Assembly (NCBI GenBank): GCA_963580455.1
Contig: OY756970.1
Span: forward strand, 11,594,001-11,658,000
Direction: 5' to 3'
Origin: Euonymus europaeus
Taxonomy: Eukaryota > Streptophyta > Magnoliopsida > Celastrales > Celastraceae
DNA length: 64,000 nt
In this document: one piece after another, positions 22,827 through 41,062 of the stretch
How positions within the stretch are numbered: position 1 is the first letter of the stretch
Layout of the letters: each line of letters begins with the position of its first letter
The notes under the pieces: model-generated
The model's database searches: none
What the model was told of the DNA's origin: nothing
The model's input: only the letters and a program-made list of their open reading frames with translations
Position numbers and translations under genes: made by a program

Positions 22827-23023
22827 TTCCTCGGTCCCCTGACCTTAGTGCGCTTGTAATAATGCTCAGGCATTGCGGCTGACTTGTGCCGAGCAACGCT
22901 TACTTTTGAGGATCCTTATTGCAAAACAAACTACTTTCATTGAATCAGCAAAATCCTAAGTCTCGTGTAAGAAACGAGTTTTGAAATGGAAATTGTGCCT
23001 AAGTACATGCCAGCAGGATGAAA

Positions 23024-26000
23024 TTAGACATAGTATCTTCGAAGGTTCTCGGCATTCCAAGGTCTCATCTCTCCAGGCTTCTCGGGATTTTCCAGTTTGT
23101 AAGTACCATCAAGCAGAACTTTGATAACTCGGAAAGGTCCTTCCCAAGTTTCTCCGAGCTTCCCTGGATGCCTTCCGGCTGCAGCAGCTTTCCTTAGAAC
23201 CCAGTCTCCTTCTGAAAACTTCCTTGTTCGGACCCTTTTGTTGTAATATCGGGCCGTTCTTTGTTTGTAAGCAGCAATCCTGATCCGAGCAGTCTCTCGA
23301 GCTTCTTCCAAGAAATCAAGATTGTTGAGCAATAAGTCACTGTTACCTGATTCTTCAAACTCAGTTATACGAGGAGTGGGAACTCCAATTTCAACTGGGA
23401 TAACAACTTCTGATCCGAATACTAAGGAGAAAGGTGTCTCTCCTGTTGATGTCCGAGGCGTAGTCCGATAAGACCAGAGGACGCTATGGAGCTGTTCAGT
23501 CCAGAGTCCCTTGGCTTGGTCCAGACGAGCTTTGATTCCTTGTAGTATGATTCGGTTGATGACTTCTACTTGTCCATTAGCTTGAGGGTGAGCTACAGCA
23601 GTAACCCTGAGGTTGATGCCGTGTTCGTCACAAAACTGCCGTATATTGGCACTCACAAACTGTCGGCCATTATCAGTAATAAGGATCCGAGGAACACCAT
23701 ATCTGCAGACGATGGTTTTCCAAATGAAGTCTTTCACCTTGTGGTCAGTGATTGTGGCCAGAGGCTCGGCTTCAACCCACTTCGTGAAATAATCCACTGC
23801 CACTATGAGAAATTTCCTTTGGGCTGTTGCCTGAGGAAAAGGTCCTAACAAATCCAGCCCCCATTGTGCAAACGGACAAGGGTTCTCCATCACTGTAATC
23901 TCCGACGGTGGGTGATGCGATACGTTGGCATGTCTCTGGCACTTGTCACACTTCCTCACCAACTCCTTTGCATCCTTGTTCATGGTCGGCCAGTAATACC
24001 CGCAGCGCAAGACCTTGTTTGCTAAGGTCCTTGCACCGGAGTGGCTGCCGCATATTCCTCCATGAACTTCTCGGAGAGCGTAATCTGACTCTCGTGGAGC
24101 AAGGCACTTAAGATAAGGGAGTGTGTAAGATCGTCGGTAAAGGGTGCCTTGAATAATTGAATACCTCGCTGCCCTTGCTCGGAGACTTTTAGCCTCGTTC
24201 CTGTCTTCTGGCAATTGCCCCTCCGTGAGGAAGGCGCGTATTGCATCCATCCAAGATCGTTCAGTGTTGATCTCCGCAATTTCTTTAACAAAGATGCTAG
24301 GTTTAGGAAGCATTTCTATCCGAACTGAGGAAGCATGATCTTTCTTGCTTGTTGACGCAAGTCGGGCTAATACGTCTGCTTGCTGATTTTCTGCTAGAGG
24401 CACTCTCAGTATTTCGACATTCGGGATCTCACTCATCAGCTCCTTAGCTTTTGCAAGATATTTGATCATATTGGAGCCTCTCGCCTCATATTCTCCACGG
24501 ACCTGCTCGGTGACGAGCTGTGAATCGCTGTGAATCAGCAAATTGCGAACCTCTAGCTCGATGGCCAGCTTTAATCCAGCTAGCAGAGCTTCATATTCAG
24601 CCTCGTTATTAGAGGCTTTGAATTGGAAACGGAGGGCATACTCAGTGGTCATGCCCCCGGGTCCGAGAAGCAGAATCTCTGCTCCGCTGCCATCCTTGTT
24701 CGTAGATCCATCGACGAAGAGTTGCCATTGCTCCTGCGGCGCTTCTTCCTCTAAAGGATGTTGGCATTCCGTAACGAAATCCGCGAGGACTTGAGCTTTG
24801 ATTGCTCTTCTCGGCTCGAAATAGATATCAAACTCACTAAGTTCGACTGACCACTTAATAAGTCTTCCCGATATGTCTGGATTCTGTAAAATGCTCTTGA
24901 GCGGCTGATCAGTCAGCACTGTAATTGTATGGGCTTGAAAATATGGTCTCAACTTCCTTGCCGTGGTCACTAGTGCCAGGGCCATTCTCTCGGCCTTGGC
25001 GTATCTCTTCTCGATTGCAGTGAGAATCTTACTAGTGTAGTATATTGGCCTCTGAACCTTATCCTCTCCCTCGCTTACGAGCACGGCACTCACTGCATGC
25101 TCAGTGGTAGCTAAGTAGAGGGATAACGGTTCTCCTTCCTTTGGAGCAGTGAGTAGAGGTGGTCGACTCAAATAAGACTTGAGCTCTTCGAAAGCTTCTT
25201 GACAGTGCTCATTCCATTCAAAGTCGGTTGTTTGCTTAAGTGCGTTAAAGAAGTGTTTACAGCGATCTCCTGATCTGGCGAGAAATCGGTTTAGTGCTGC
25301 AGTTCGCCCGGTGAGTTGTTGAACCTCCTTCTTGTTCCTCGGGGCTTGCATGTTAATTATCGCTAACACCTTTTCAGGGTTCACCTCAATTCCTCGTTTG
25401 GAGATGAGGAATCCGAGGAATTTACCCGATGAAACGCCAAAAGCACACTTCTCGGGATTGAGCTTCATTCCAAAATTGTTTAAAACATTAAACACATCCT
25501 GCAAGTCGCCCAAGTGCTCCTCGGGTTTTTTGCTTTTTACAACTATATCACCGACGTACGCTTCAACTGTCTTTCCGAGCATTGGGGAGAACATTTTGTT
25601 GACTAGCCGTTGATAGGTAGCCCCTGCATTCTTCAATCCAAAAGGCATAACTTGGTAGCAATATGTACCCTCAGGGGTAACAAACGAGGTGTGCTCCTCG
25701 TCATCTTGATGCATCTGAATCTGATGGTATCCTGAGTAGGCATCAAGGAAACTGAGGAGACCCTTTCCCGAGGTTGCGTCTACCAATTGGTCTATTTTTG
25801 GCAGCGGGTAGCTATCCTTCGGACAGGCCTTGTTTAGGTGAGTGAAGTCTACACACATGCGCCATTTACCATTCTGTTTGGCTACCATAACAACATTAGA
25901 AAGCCATTCCGGATATTGTACTTCGCGGATGAAGTCAGCATCTAAAAGCTTGTTAACCTCTGTTTTAATGGCTTCTTGCCTGTCTTGTGCAAAATTCCTC

Positions 26001-28297
26001 TTCTTTTGCTTTACTGGTCGGCTACCCAGTTTGATACTCAGATGGTGAGTGATAACATCAGCACTGATACCCGGCATCTCATGTGCATTCCATGCAAATG
26101 TGGTGATGTTTTCCAAAAGTAGATTCGTCAAGCCTTCGCTGAAATCTTTGCTAAGCCCGGAACCATAGTACAATTTCTTCTCCGTTGCATGCTCGACGGG
26201 AAGTGCGATGAGTTGTTCGCCTGGCGAGGGCTTCAAGATTTGATTATTCTGATCATCGACCAATTCTATGGTTGAGACTGGCTTTTTCTTTTCTTTTAGA
26301 TCGGTTACATACATCTGGCGAGCGAGCTTTTGGTCGCCCTGAACTTCTCCTACTCCTTGATCAGTGGGGAATTTCATTTTCAGGTAATAAGTTGAGACAA
26401 CTGCTCGGGCCTTATGAAGCAGTGGTCTGCCAATCAACGCGTTGTATGGGGTCTTCACATCGACGACCAGAAGTTCCACCATAAATAATTTTGATCTCGG
26501 GTAATCACCCAAGGTTATGGGTAGACTTATTATCCCGACAGGGACAACTTGTTCTCCCGTGAAACCGTATAGGGGTGAAGAAAACTTCTTCAAGCTCTCT
26601 CTCGGAAGGTTCATCTGTTTGAAGGCATGATAGAAAAGAACATCCGCTGCGCTCCCGTTATCAATCAAGACCTTCTTGACTGTGTAGTTGGCGATGATAA
26701 CATCAATGACCAACGCATCGTCATGGGGCTGGTGCAGACCATCCCCGTCTTTCTCCGAGAATGTTATCTTCTCCTCCCCCGTTCTCGTTCTCTTTGAATT
26801 CTCGTGGATCTGATGCACAGTCCGAGCATATGCTCTCCTCCCAGATGAACTTTCTCCTCCCGAAGCTAGGCCACCGACTATCATACCAATGGTACCAGCC
26901 GTTCCACGATTTCGATGACGAGGGGATTCCTCTCGCCGCCTCCTCTGTCGCCTGTCTTCATTCTCTCTTAGGCCTCTTGGATTTTCTTTTCTTCCTTCTC
27001 TTTCTCGTTTGTCTCCCACCGAGCTAGTAAAACGCTTAAGGTATCCTCTCCGGATTAAGTTTTCTACCTCGTCTTTCAGGTGGCGACATTCATCAGTGTC
27101 GTGACCAGGGCCCCGGTGGAATTTACAATACTTGTCGCTCTCCATCCTACCTGGACTTGGCTTCTTCTTTGCCGGCCACCTGACGATGTCACGATCCTGT
27201 ATCTCATTCAATACTCTTTTCAAAGAAGAATTGAGTGGAGTGTAGGAATCATATCTCTCAAGTTTGGCTCGGTCATCTCTTCTGGTGAATGATCTACTGA
27301 ATCCACTATTTTTCCTCTCTGTTCGTCGACCACCGTCTGACCTTCTCCTCGGGGGAGATCTGTCTAAGGATTGCTCCGCTACATGTGGTTCAGCCATCAT
27401 TTCGTCAGCAGTAATGTATTTTTCAACTCTTGAGAGCAGTTCGGGGATACTTTTCGGATTCTTTTTCGACAATGAATGCTTTAGCGTCACATGTCGCACC
27501 CCAGTCGTGAAGGCTGTAATGGCTATGATCGGCTGAAGGTCCGGTATCTCTAAGCAATCGCTGTTGAACCGAGTTACAAATTCCCTCAAACTCTCCTGCG
27601 GTTTCTGTCTAATGGTAACCAGTGTGGCATTGGTCTTCTTCACCGGTCTTGAGCTTGCAAAATGAGCAACGAACCTGTTTGTTAGGTCGTCAAAACTGTG
27701 AATGCTGCCTTGTGGCAGAGCTCTGAACCAACGCCTTGCCACTCCGACAAGCGAGACTGGGAAGATCTTGCAGCAAGCTTCCTGAGAGGCCCGCTGGAAC
27801 TCCATCATGGTTTGAAAGCCGATAACATGGTCTAGGGGATCCCCTGTTCCATTATACTTTTCCACACTGGTAACCTTAAAGCTTGTCGGTACCCGAGCTT
27901 GTTGCACCTCGGCCGACAATGGAGTCAAGTTCCTATCCCAGTCCATTGTATCCAAGAAGGGACGACCTTGCAAAGCAGCTATTTTGCGATCCACTACCCC
28001 CTCGATGAACTTGCTATCCCCCTCGTAAGTATGAGTGGGCTGAGATCTTCGAGCAATAGTTACCGAGGTTCCTGGAACGTCGGGATTTCTTGACTCATCA
28101 GTTTGAGAGTGGTCATTTCTCGTCTCATGAGTTTGCACTTGTCCTTGGATCGTATCCAGGCGTTGCGCGAGAACATTCATCTGTTGCAATAGTTCCGCGA
28201 TCTGATCTTGCATCAATGGTTGAGGCTGCTGCTCGGCATTTTCGTTTGCTGCCTCAGCCTGTTGTTCTTCTCCTCTAAAAGCTCTAGCCCGAACCAT
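23024..28297 (-). CDS. gag-pol: Gag-Pol polyprotein, single uninterrupted frame (1757 aa), RT active site altered
   Basis: Polyprotein for particle assembly, reverse transcription and integration. Approximate residue positions: coiled coil 27-60; retrotransposon gag domain 140-300; Cys/His knuckle near 390 (CKFHRGPGHDTDECR); aspartic protease with DNGSAADVL near 543; reverse transcriptase 780-960; first RNase H 1030-1130; second RNase H 1190-1310 with FVDGS, NEAEYEAL, HSDSQLV and ADVLARLA carrying D-E-D-D; integrase zinc finger H-H-C-C 1400-1450; integrase core with LDLLGP, TDNGRQF and GQVEVINR giving D-D-E near 1480, 1540 and 1577. The RT motif usually YVDD reads YVGD: residue 916 is Gly (codon at 25550-25552), removing one of the two catalytic aspartates. 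The rest of the frame is intact, so either the element was copied using enzyme from a relative or the change came after insertion. Start ATG 28297 lies 16 bp past the PBS. Confidence 0.95.
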   Translation of the reverse strand: MVRARAFRGEEQQAEAANENAEQQPQPLMQDQIAELLQQMNVLAQRLDTIQGQVQTHETRNDHSQTDESRNPDVPGTSVTIARRSQPTHTYEGDSKFIEGVVDRKIAALQGRPFLDTMDWDRNLTPLSAEVQQARVPTSFKVTSVEKYNGTGDPLDHVIGFQTMMEFQRASQEACCKIFPVSLVGVARRWFRALPQGSIHSFDDLTNRFVAHFASSRPVKKTNATLVTIRQKPQESLREFVTRFNSDCLEIPDLQPIIAITAFTTGVRHVTLKHSLSKKNPKSIPELLSRVEKYITADEMMAEPHVAEQSLDRSPPRRRSDGGRRTERKNSGFSRSFTRRDDRAKLERYDSYTPLNSSLKRVLNEIQDRDIVRWPAKKKPSPGRMESDKYCKFHRGPGHDTDECRHLKDEVENLIRRGYLKRFTSSVGDKREREGRKENPRGLRENEDRRQRRRREESPRHRNRGTAGTIGMIVGGLASGGESSSGRRAYARTVHQIHENSKRTRTGEEKITFSEKDGDGLHQPHDDALVIDVIIANYTVKKVLIDNGSAADVLFYHAFKQMNLPRESLKKFSSPLYGFTGEQVVPVGIISLPITLGDYPRSKLFMVELLVVDVKTPYNALIGRPLLHKARAVVSTYYLKMKFPTDQGVGEVQGDQKLARQMYVTDLKEKKKPVSTIELVDDQNNQILKPSPGEQLIALPVEHATEKKLYYGSGLSKDFSEGLTNLLLENITTFAWNAHEMPGISADVITHHLSIKLGSRPVKQKKRNFAQDRQEAIKTEVNKLLDADFIREVQYPEWLSNVVMVAKQNGKWRMCVDFTHLNKACPKDSYPLPKIDQLVDATSGKGLLSFLDAYSGYHQIQMHQDDEEHTSFVTPEGTYCYQVMPFGLKNAGATYQRLVNKMFSPMLGKTVEAYVGDIVVKSKKPEEHLGDLQDVFNVLNNFGMKLNPEKCAFGVSSGKFLGFLISKRGIEVNPEKVLAIINMQAPRNKKEVQQLTGRTAALNRFLARSGDRCKHFFNALKQTTDFEWNEHCQEAFEELKSYLSRPPLLTAPKEGEPLSLYLATTEHAVSAVLVSEGEDKVQRPIYYTSKILTAIEKRYAKAERMALALVTTARKLRPYFQAHTITVLTDQPLKSILQNPDISGRLIKWSVELSEFDIYFEPRRAIKAQVLADFVTECQHPLEEEAPQEQWQLFVDGSTNKDGSGAEILLLGPGGMTTEYALRFQFKASNNEAEYEALLAGLKLAIELEVRNLLIHSDSQLVTEQVRGEYEARGSNMIKYLAKAKELMSEIPNVEILRVPLAENQQADVLARLASTSKKDHASSVRIEMLPKPSIFVKEIAEINTERSWMDAIRAFLTEGQLPEDRNEAKSLRARAARYSIIQGTLYRRSYTLPYLKCLAPRESDYALREVHGGICGSHSGARTLANKVLRCGYYWPTMNKDAKELVRKCDKCQRHANVSHHPPSEITVMENPCPFAQWGLDLLGPFPQATAQRKFLIVAVDYFTKWVEAEPLATITDHKVKDFIWKTIVCRYGVPRILITDNGRQFVSANIRQFCDEHGINLRVTAVAHPQANGQVEVINRIILQGIKARLDQAKGLWTEQLHSVLWSYRTTPRTSTGETPFSLVFGSEVVIPVEIGVPTPRITEFEESGNSDLLLNNLDFLEEARETARIRIAAYKQRTARYYNKRVRTRKFSEGDWVLRKAAAAGRHPGKLGETWEGPFRVIKVLLDGTYKLENPEKPGEMRPWNAENLRRYYV

Positions 28298-28312
28298 AAT
28301 TTTTGTTATGGA

Positions 28313-28330
28313 TTCCCACAGACGGCGCCA
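28313..28330 (-). other. Primer-binding site of Tat-lineage element
   Basis: Minus strand TGGCGCCGTCTGTGGGAA, 3 nt after the 5' LTR. The first nine bases equal the tRNA-Asp-type site at 5309, the rest differ, so the primer tRNA is not assigned. Confidence 0.8.
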
Positions 28331-28333
28331 ATC

Positions 28334-28780
28334 TGATGACGTCTTAAATCAGTCCAAGACGTATCAGGATAGGTTTGAACAAGAGCTTTCTCGTCTGCTG
28401 TTGTCCTTCCTCGGATTAGCTTCTCTCCGATAATAGAATGATCCTGTGACAAACAGCAAACGTAAGCTAGAGGCCCGCCAGAGAGTGTTCTCTGGCGTTG
28501 GCGCTCCGACGCTCAAGTCAGATGCGAGCACAAAGGAACTCTGTGGAGTGCACTGCTCGGTGCTCTTGTAATTAGTCAAAAAATCCTCTCCTTTTACCTG
28601 AGGGTTTGCCCCTTTTTATAGTGAAGGTAGTTCCTGTTTGGGTAGTTCATGACAGCTTTTTACCACTCTGAGGATGAGTACCGAGGAACGTGCATCCTTC
28701 TTCTCGGTACCGAGCATGAAGCTGTTGACAATTACATCCACGTGTCATGTTGTCATTGTAGGAGAAAATTATCCTCATCA
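28334..28780 (-). repeat. 5' LTR of Tat-lineage element
   Basis: 447 bp, TGATGACGTC to CCTCATCA on the plus strand. It differs from the 3' LTR at 28454 only, by eye. It contains the promoter elements at 28612-28744. Confidence 0.95.
28612..28744 (-). promoter_or_regulatory. LTR promoter: TATA box and upstream G-box
   Basis: Minus strand TATAAAAAG at 28612-28620, with CACGTG (G-box, bZIP/bHLH site) at 28739-28744 about 120 bp upstream. Transcription would start near 28585 and read leftward into gag-pol. A G-box in U3 suggests stress or light-responsive control, which is inference. Confidence 0.55.
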
Positions 28781-28785
28781 GGGCC

Positions 28786-29843
28786 AATTAGAGAAAATAA
28801 TTGTATTTGTGATTATAAGTTTGACCAGATCACATAGAATGAATGGGACAGAGCAGGAAAATATTGAATTCAAATAAGCAAATAAGAAATTGATATGCAG
28901 CAGCAGCTTTGGACAAATCACCCAAAACCCACAAATTGACAGATTTGGTTATCACAATTACAGAAAATCTAAGGAAATTTGGTTCTTACAATTGACAGAT
29001 CTTGAGGAGGAGATGTTCCATCGACGATCATACCTTCCAAGAGGATCAATTGAGAAATAGCTATTGGCTTCGACACGGATCAATTGAGGAAGAAAGTCTT
29101 CTTGTGACGGTGAACCTCTCTGTTTCATTTCGATTTGTAGGTCGATCTTGCCTTTTATGATATATCATTTGCTCCCCTACGGGAGATCGAGTGTGCTTGC
29201 ATATGGGAGATCAAGTCCCTATTCTTACCGTTAAACAACGGTCATCTTTGCTCCACTAATTATGACTCCCCTTTCGGGGTTGCATATTTGGGAACTAGAA
29301 ATGGGGTCACAAAACCCCATATGCGACCTCTGTTGGCAGCCGAAAAACTAAAGAATGAAGCAACATATCATCAGTTCAAGCTTTCCGAACTCATCTAGGA
29401 CTCCTATTGGAGTTGCCCTAACACTCATATTCCCATGATTTTAAATTTCGAACTTCATTTTTGCTGCCACCAGAACTTGTGGTTCGTGATTGTGCCAGAT
29501 ATGATTATATATGTTATGGATGCAAAATATTATGGACATTTAGCACAACCATAAAAATTGACAAAAATATTTGTAATGCTGGTACAAAGAAACTATCAAA
29601 CTCTTAAAATGAAATAATTCCGGTATCTGCAGTATGTAACATAAAAATTTAGGAAAGAAAAGGAATATCAATTTGAAACATCTAGACATGTACAAGTCTA
29701 GTACACTAAACATTCTAGGTTACATAATTTACTGACAATGTTTGAAAGACAGCTGAGTGAAAAAGGAAGATCACATTCCAATATGCAAGATGTATGGAGA
29801 ATCTTTTATCTAGTCATCTTTCCTTGAGAAAACAGCCACTTTA
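28786..29843. other. Intergenic region downstream of helicase
   Basis: Holds the 3' untranslated region of the minus-strand helicase nearest 29843 and, further left, unassigned sequence up to the Tat element. No open frame or repeat was recognised. The helicase and the Tat element are transcribed in the same direction, so read-through into the LTR is possible. Confidence 0.5.
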
Positions 29844-37415
<7,572 letters not shown>

Positions 37416-37492
37416 GCTGCCGTTGCGCGTTTGATGATGATGTATCAGACAAGAAATGAATTGCTACTTGGATTAGAACCGAGAAAAATGGG

Positions 37493-37561
37493 TTAGGGTT
37501 TAGATGAAGCCAAGGAATTTCAGGTTTGCAAAAGCCGAACAAGGCGATGGGCTTTTATATA
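37493..37561 (-). promoter_or_regulatory. Helicase core promoter: TATA, site II and telo-box
   Basis: Minus strand TATATAAAA at 37553-37561, about 140 bp before the ATG; TGGGCT (site II type, plus-strand reading) at 37548-37553; and TAAACCCTAA (telo-box) at 37493-37502, probably in the 5' untranslated region. Telo-box with site II is typical of plant genes for ribosome and RNA metabolism, in line with the gene's role. Confidence 0.6.
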
Positions 37562-38751
37562 AGAAAAATGAAATAGCCGATGTTTTGCGGGATCTCCCAG
37601 CTGGCAGGGACAGTTTTTTTCTTTTCTTTTTTTTCAGTGCTGATAAATGATAAATATATTCTCTAATTTCATTCTGACATCGTCGCATATATGATAATCA
37701 AATATGATTGTGTTTATACCATAATTATACACGCTTAATAGGGTAAATATGGTCAACAAGATGGGTTAGTCACGATACAAAAAATGGGTTGTGCATCACT
37801 AAAAAACGGACTGGTCTGATTGCAGTCTATACTAGCTAGGCGAAAAGGAAGAAAATGGGTTATTAATTTAAATATTAGATTGTCCTAGTTTTAATTGTTA
37901 AGGAGGAAATAAGATTTGGTCTTACGATTTACCTAGAATTTAGAAAGTGAAGGTTATCTGAGTTTGTTACCTACTTTGGTGAAGCACTTTCTTACTCAAA
38001 TTTAGCTCATCATGGAGCACGAATGAGCATGTTCTCGAAGGTTTATTGCACCAAATCACAACTAAGCCACTATCTCAACAGTTGAGGAAATTGAAGGACA
38101 TGTGATGAAATTTTGGGTGGTGGTTGTAGTCATAATAGACGTGGTAATTGATTCAAAAGCTCTGAAGGGATATAATAGCACCAAGAAGAGGAGAAGAAGA
38201 CACACAACTAATCACACAAATTCAGTCCAACGACATAAATAAACTTTCCTTCAAGCTTTCACGCATTCTGACTTTCTGTTGCTTACATTCAGTTTTTGTT
38301 CTTAAGATTACACTTTTCTGTAACTATTTCTCTCATTAATGAAATGTTTGCAGTCGGGCATTTGATTTTGGTACAATTTCTAGTGAAACGCTTTTTAGTG
38401 GATCTATAGTTGTTTGAAAATTCATAGTGAGATTATGTGTTATCCCTTTCTTCGTACAATCGTTTGATTAGAAGTCTAATTACAAGTTCACCCATGCTAC
38501 ATATGTCGACATGTTGAGGCTGACTACAAGTCTCTGGCATGCTCGCGAAAATCATCTTTTGACCACAAGGGGTAAGATTGGCCCTTTTGGTAGATCGCAA
38601 CCAAATAGAGACAACAGATTGTAATGAAATTTTACAATGAAATATGATATTACAATGAAATATTTATCATATAACAATGAAATATGATATTTCATTGTAA
38701 ATTTACAATGGAATACAATATTATAATGGAATGAACTATTATGTGCTGTTT
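37562..38751. other. Intergenic region upstream of helicase
   Basis: No gene recognised. Around 38620-38730 the phrase ACAATGAAATATGATATT recurs several times in both orientations, giving a short AT-rich palindromic cluster. Confidence 0.45.
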
Positions 38752-38856
38752 GGGGCTTTCCGGGGTTTATAGGGGATTTAGGGGTTTCGGGGCTTTTCAG
38801 GGTTTATAGGGGATTTAGGGGTTTCGGGGCTTTTCGGGGTTTATTGGGGATTGAGG
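38752..38856 (+). repeat. 37-bp tandem repeat, about three copies
   Basis: Units begin GGGGCTTT at 38752, 38789 and 38826, each followed by GGGTTTATAGGGGATTTA. The third copy decays into the RT remnant. Confidence 0.85.
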
Positions 38857-39306
38857 GTCGAGGAGGGAATTCATAAGCTGCTTAAGGCTAGCTTCATACT
38901 ACTAGTCTATCATACGGAGTGACTTTCCAATATCGTGCTAGTGGTCAAGAAGAATGGTAAGACCGATGCATGTGTTGATTTCAAGAATCTAAATACAACT
39001 ACTCTGAAAGATGTTCATGTGATGTCGGTAGTGGACTTGCTAATTAATGATGCATCACAAAATAAAGTACTGTCTATGATAGATAGGTACTTTGGTCACA
39101 ATCATATCTTCATTGCAAAAGAAGATATTCCAAAGACTGCGTTCAGGTGTCTCTGAGATATTGGAACCTTTGAATTGATCATAATGCCATTCGGTCTTAA
39201 GAATCCAACAACACTTTCAAAAAAATCGATGAACATTGTATTCCAGAACATGATCGGGCACTTCCTAGAGGTGTAGATATATGATATTGTCATCAAATAT
39301 AAAAAA
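38857..39306 (+). pseudogene. Ty3/gypsy reverse transcriptase fragment
   Basis: Translation shows LVVKKNGKTDACVDFKNLN, VLSMIDRYFGHNHIFIAKED, IPKTAFRC and IMPFGLKN, the fingers-palm part of RT. Stops occur after HTE, after FRCL and in place of the first residues of the YxDD region. Sequence ends at the Ogre insertion (39312), so the Ogre element landed in an already dead retroelement. The 5-mer GCTAC at 39307-39311 is the presumed left target duplication. Confidence 0.8.
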
Positions 39307-39795
39307 GCTACTGTAATACCCCATTTTTGTCTGGGGATAAATTTTTAAAAAAAAAATAATAATCGAAAAATGAAATAAAAAATATATTGAAAAGAAGAAA
39401 AACAAGGAGAAAAAAAACTCTGATCCAAACCTACCCAAGTGGGCCCAACTAAGCCATGTATTAACCTAATTTCCCACTAAAAATACCAATTCATTTACTA
39501 GGGGAAATTACCAAGTAGTCACTTAAAGTGACATGTTTTACCATTAAGTCACATAGAAATTTTTGTTACCAGAAAGTCATACCTTTCACTGTTACCAATG
39601 CAAAGTTTTGAAATAGTTTTTTTAAAATGGCAAGAATGCCCTTGTTTTCACGTCTCTCTCTCATGCTTTGGAACTCTCCCACATGTTCTCTCATTCTCTC
39701 CCACACTCTCTATCTCATCTCTCCTCTCATATTCTCTCTCACTAAGATCTTAGATTTTGACCGTAACATTCCATATTTTCCGACTAGCTCAGATT

Positions 39796-41020
39796 TGTGA
39801 AACCCCGACCCAAACTTTTGTGAATTTTTGATGTTTAAACAAAGGGGTGAAAACTGGACTAGGCGCACAAGGTGGGGGCCTAGGAGCTGCGCCTAGTCCA
39901 GTGAGTGGCAGGCAAGGAGGGAGACTAGAAGAAGAGGAACTGGACTGGGCGCACCTCAGGGTGCCTAGGCACAGTGCCAAGTCCAGCAAGCAGCAGATGG
40001 GCGCGAATGATTGGGAATTTAAACTGGACCGGGCGCACTTCAAGGTGCCTAGGCGCTGCGCCCAGTCCAGTGGGAGAGGGGAAGTGGAGCAGGAGCAGAG
40101 GGGCCTAGGAAGCCGCCTAGGCGCACCTCGCCTGGGGGTGAAAACCGTACACACCCAGGATGGCGCCTAGAGCAACGCGCCTGGGAAAGCTCTTGTAGGC
40201 CAGAGCGCCTAGGCGCTCGGGGTAGCGCCTAGGCGCTCGGGGTAGCGCCTAGGCGCAACCCGTGTTTCATATGTTGAAACGCGAGGTTGTTTTTCATTGC
40301 TTCTGGAGTGGTCTGACTTTTAGAGAGAGAAACAGAGAGAAATAGAGAGAGAAAAGAGTATTTGGAGTGATTCTTATAGATTGGAGCTTGGTTTTGGATA
40401 TTGGAAGAAGATTCAAGTGTTTCAGGTAAGATTTTTCATTATTTCATTTCCAGGGTTTTGAGTAGATCTTGATAGTTTTGTTTAGAGTTGATCCCTATGG
40501 TTTAGGTATATTGATACTAGGTCATATGTGGTTGTATATGTAGGTTTGATTCTCGTTTTGGATTTGAGTTCCATAAGGTTGAGGTTTAGGGGTTTGAGAG
40601 GAACCTTAGAGAGAGAAAGTAAGCTTTCTCAATTTAGTTGTTTAATTCATATTGGTTATGATATGTTGAGTTATTTTGGATGATCATTAGAGTTCGATTG
40701 TGTGAAATTGTTAGGTTGGTGAAACGGGGTTTAAAACCCTAATTGTGGGATTTTGGTGAATTGCTTGACACGAGGTAGGGGATTTCCAACCATTCTTTCT
40801 ATCATTCGTTCTCAATATTTTAAAGAGCATTTCGATTCCTTATTGGTCATTTTATTTGTGTTTCCGTCTTAATTGCTTCTAAGGAGAAACGAACCTTGCT
40901 TGTGGAATATTGTTGATTCTTGATGCTGCATGACCCGATTGTGTGTGTTCCATTACCTATGGGCACGATGTGATTTTCGTTCATGCATCATGGTAGTTAT
41001 GTATATATATATGTAGGATG

Positions 41021-41062
<42 letters not shown>

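Larger units (their letters stand above)
19584..28780 (-). mobile_element. Complete Tat-lineage Ty3/gypsy retrotransposon (9197 bp)
   Basis: Two 447-bp LTRs (19584-20030 and 28334-28780), GGGCC target duplication on each side (19579-19583, 28781-28785), PBS, polypurine tract, one gag-pol frame and a separate gene on the opposite strand. Domain order gag-protease-RT-RNase H-second RNase H-integrase places it in Ty3/gypsy; the dual RNase H is the Tat hallmark. The LTRs differ at one position by eye (G at 19704 versus C at 28454). That implies very recent insertion. Confidence 0.95.

Noticed and set aside
19584..28780. Env-like or host-captured gene on the sense strand
   Set aside because: No additional sense-strand frame exists between pol and the 3' LTR; the only extra gene is antisense and shows no signal peptide or membrane-fusion features in its spliced form.
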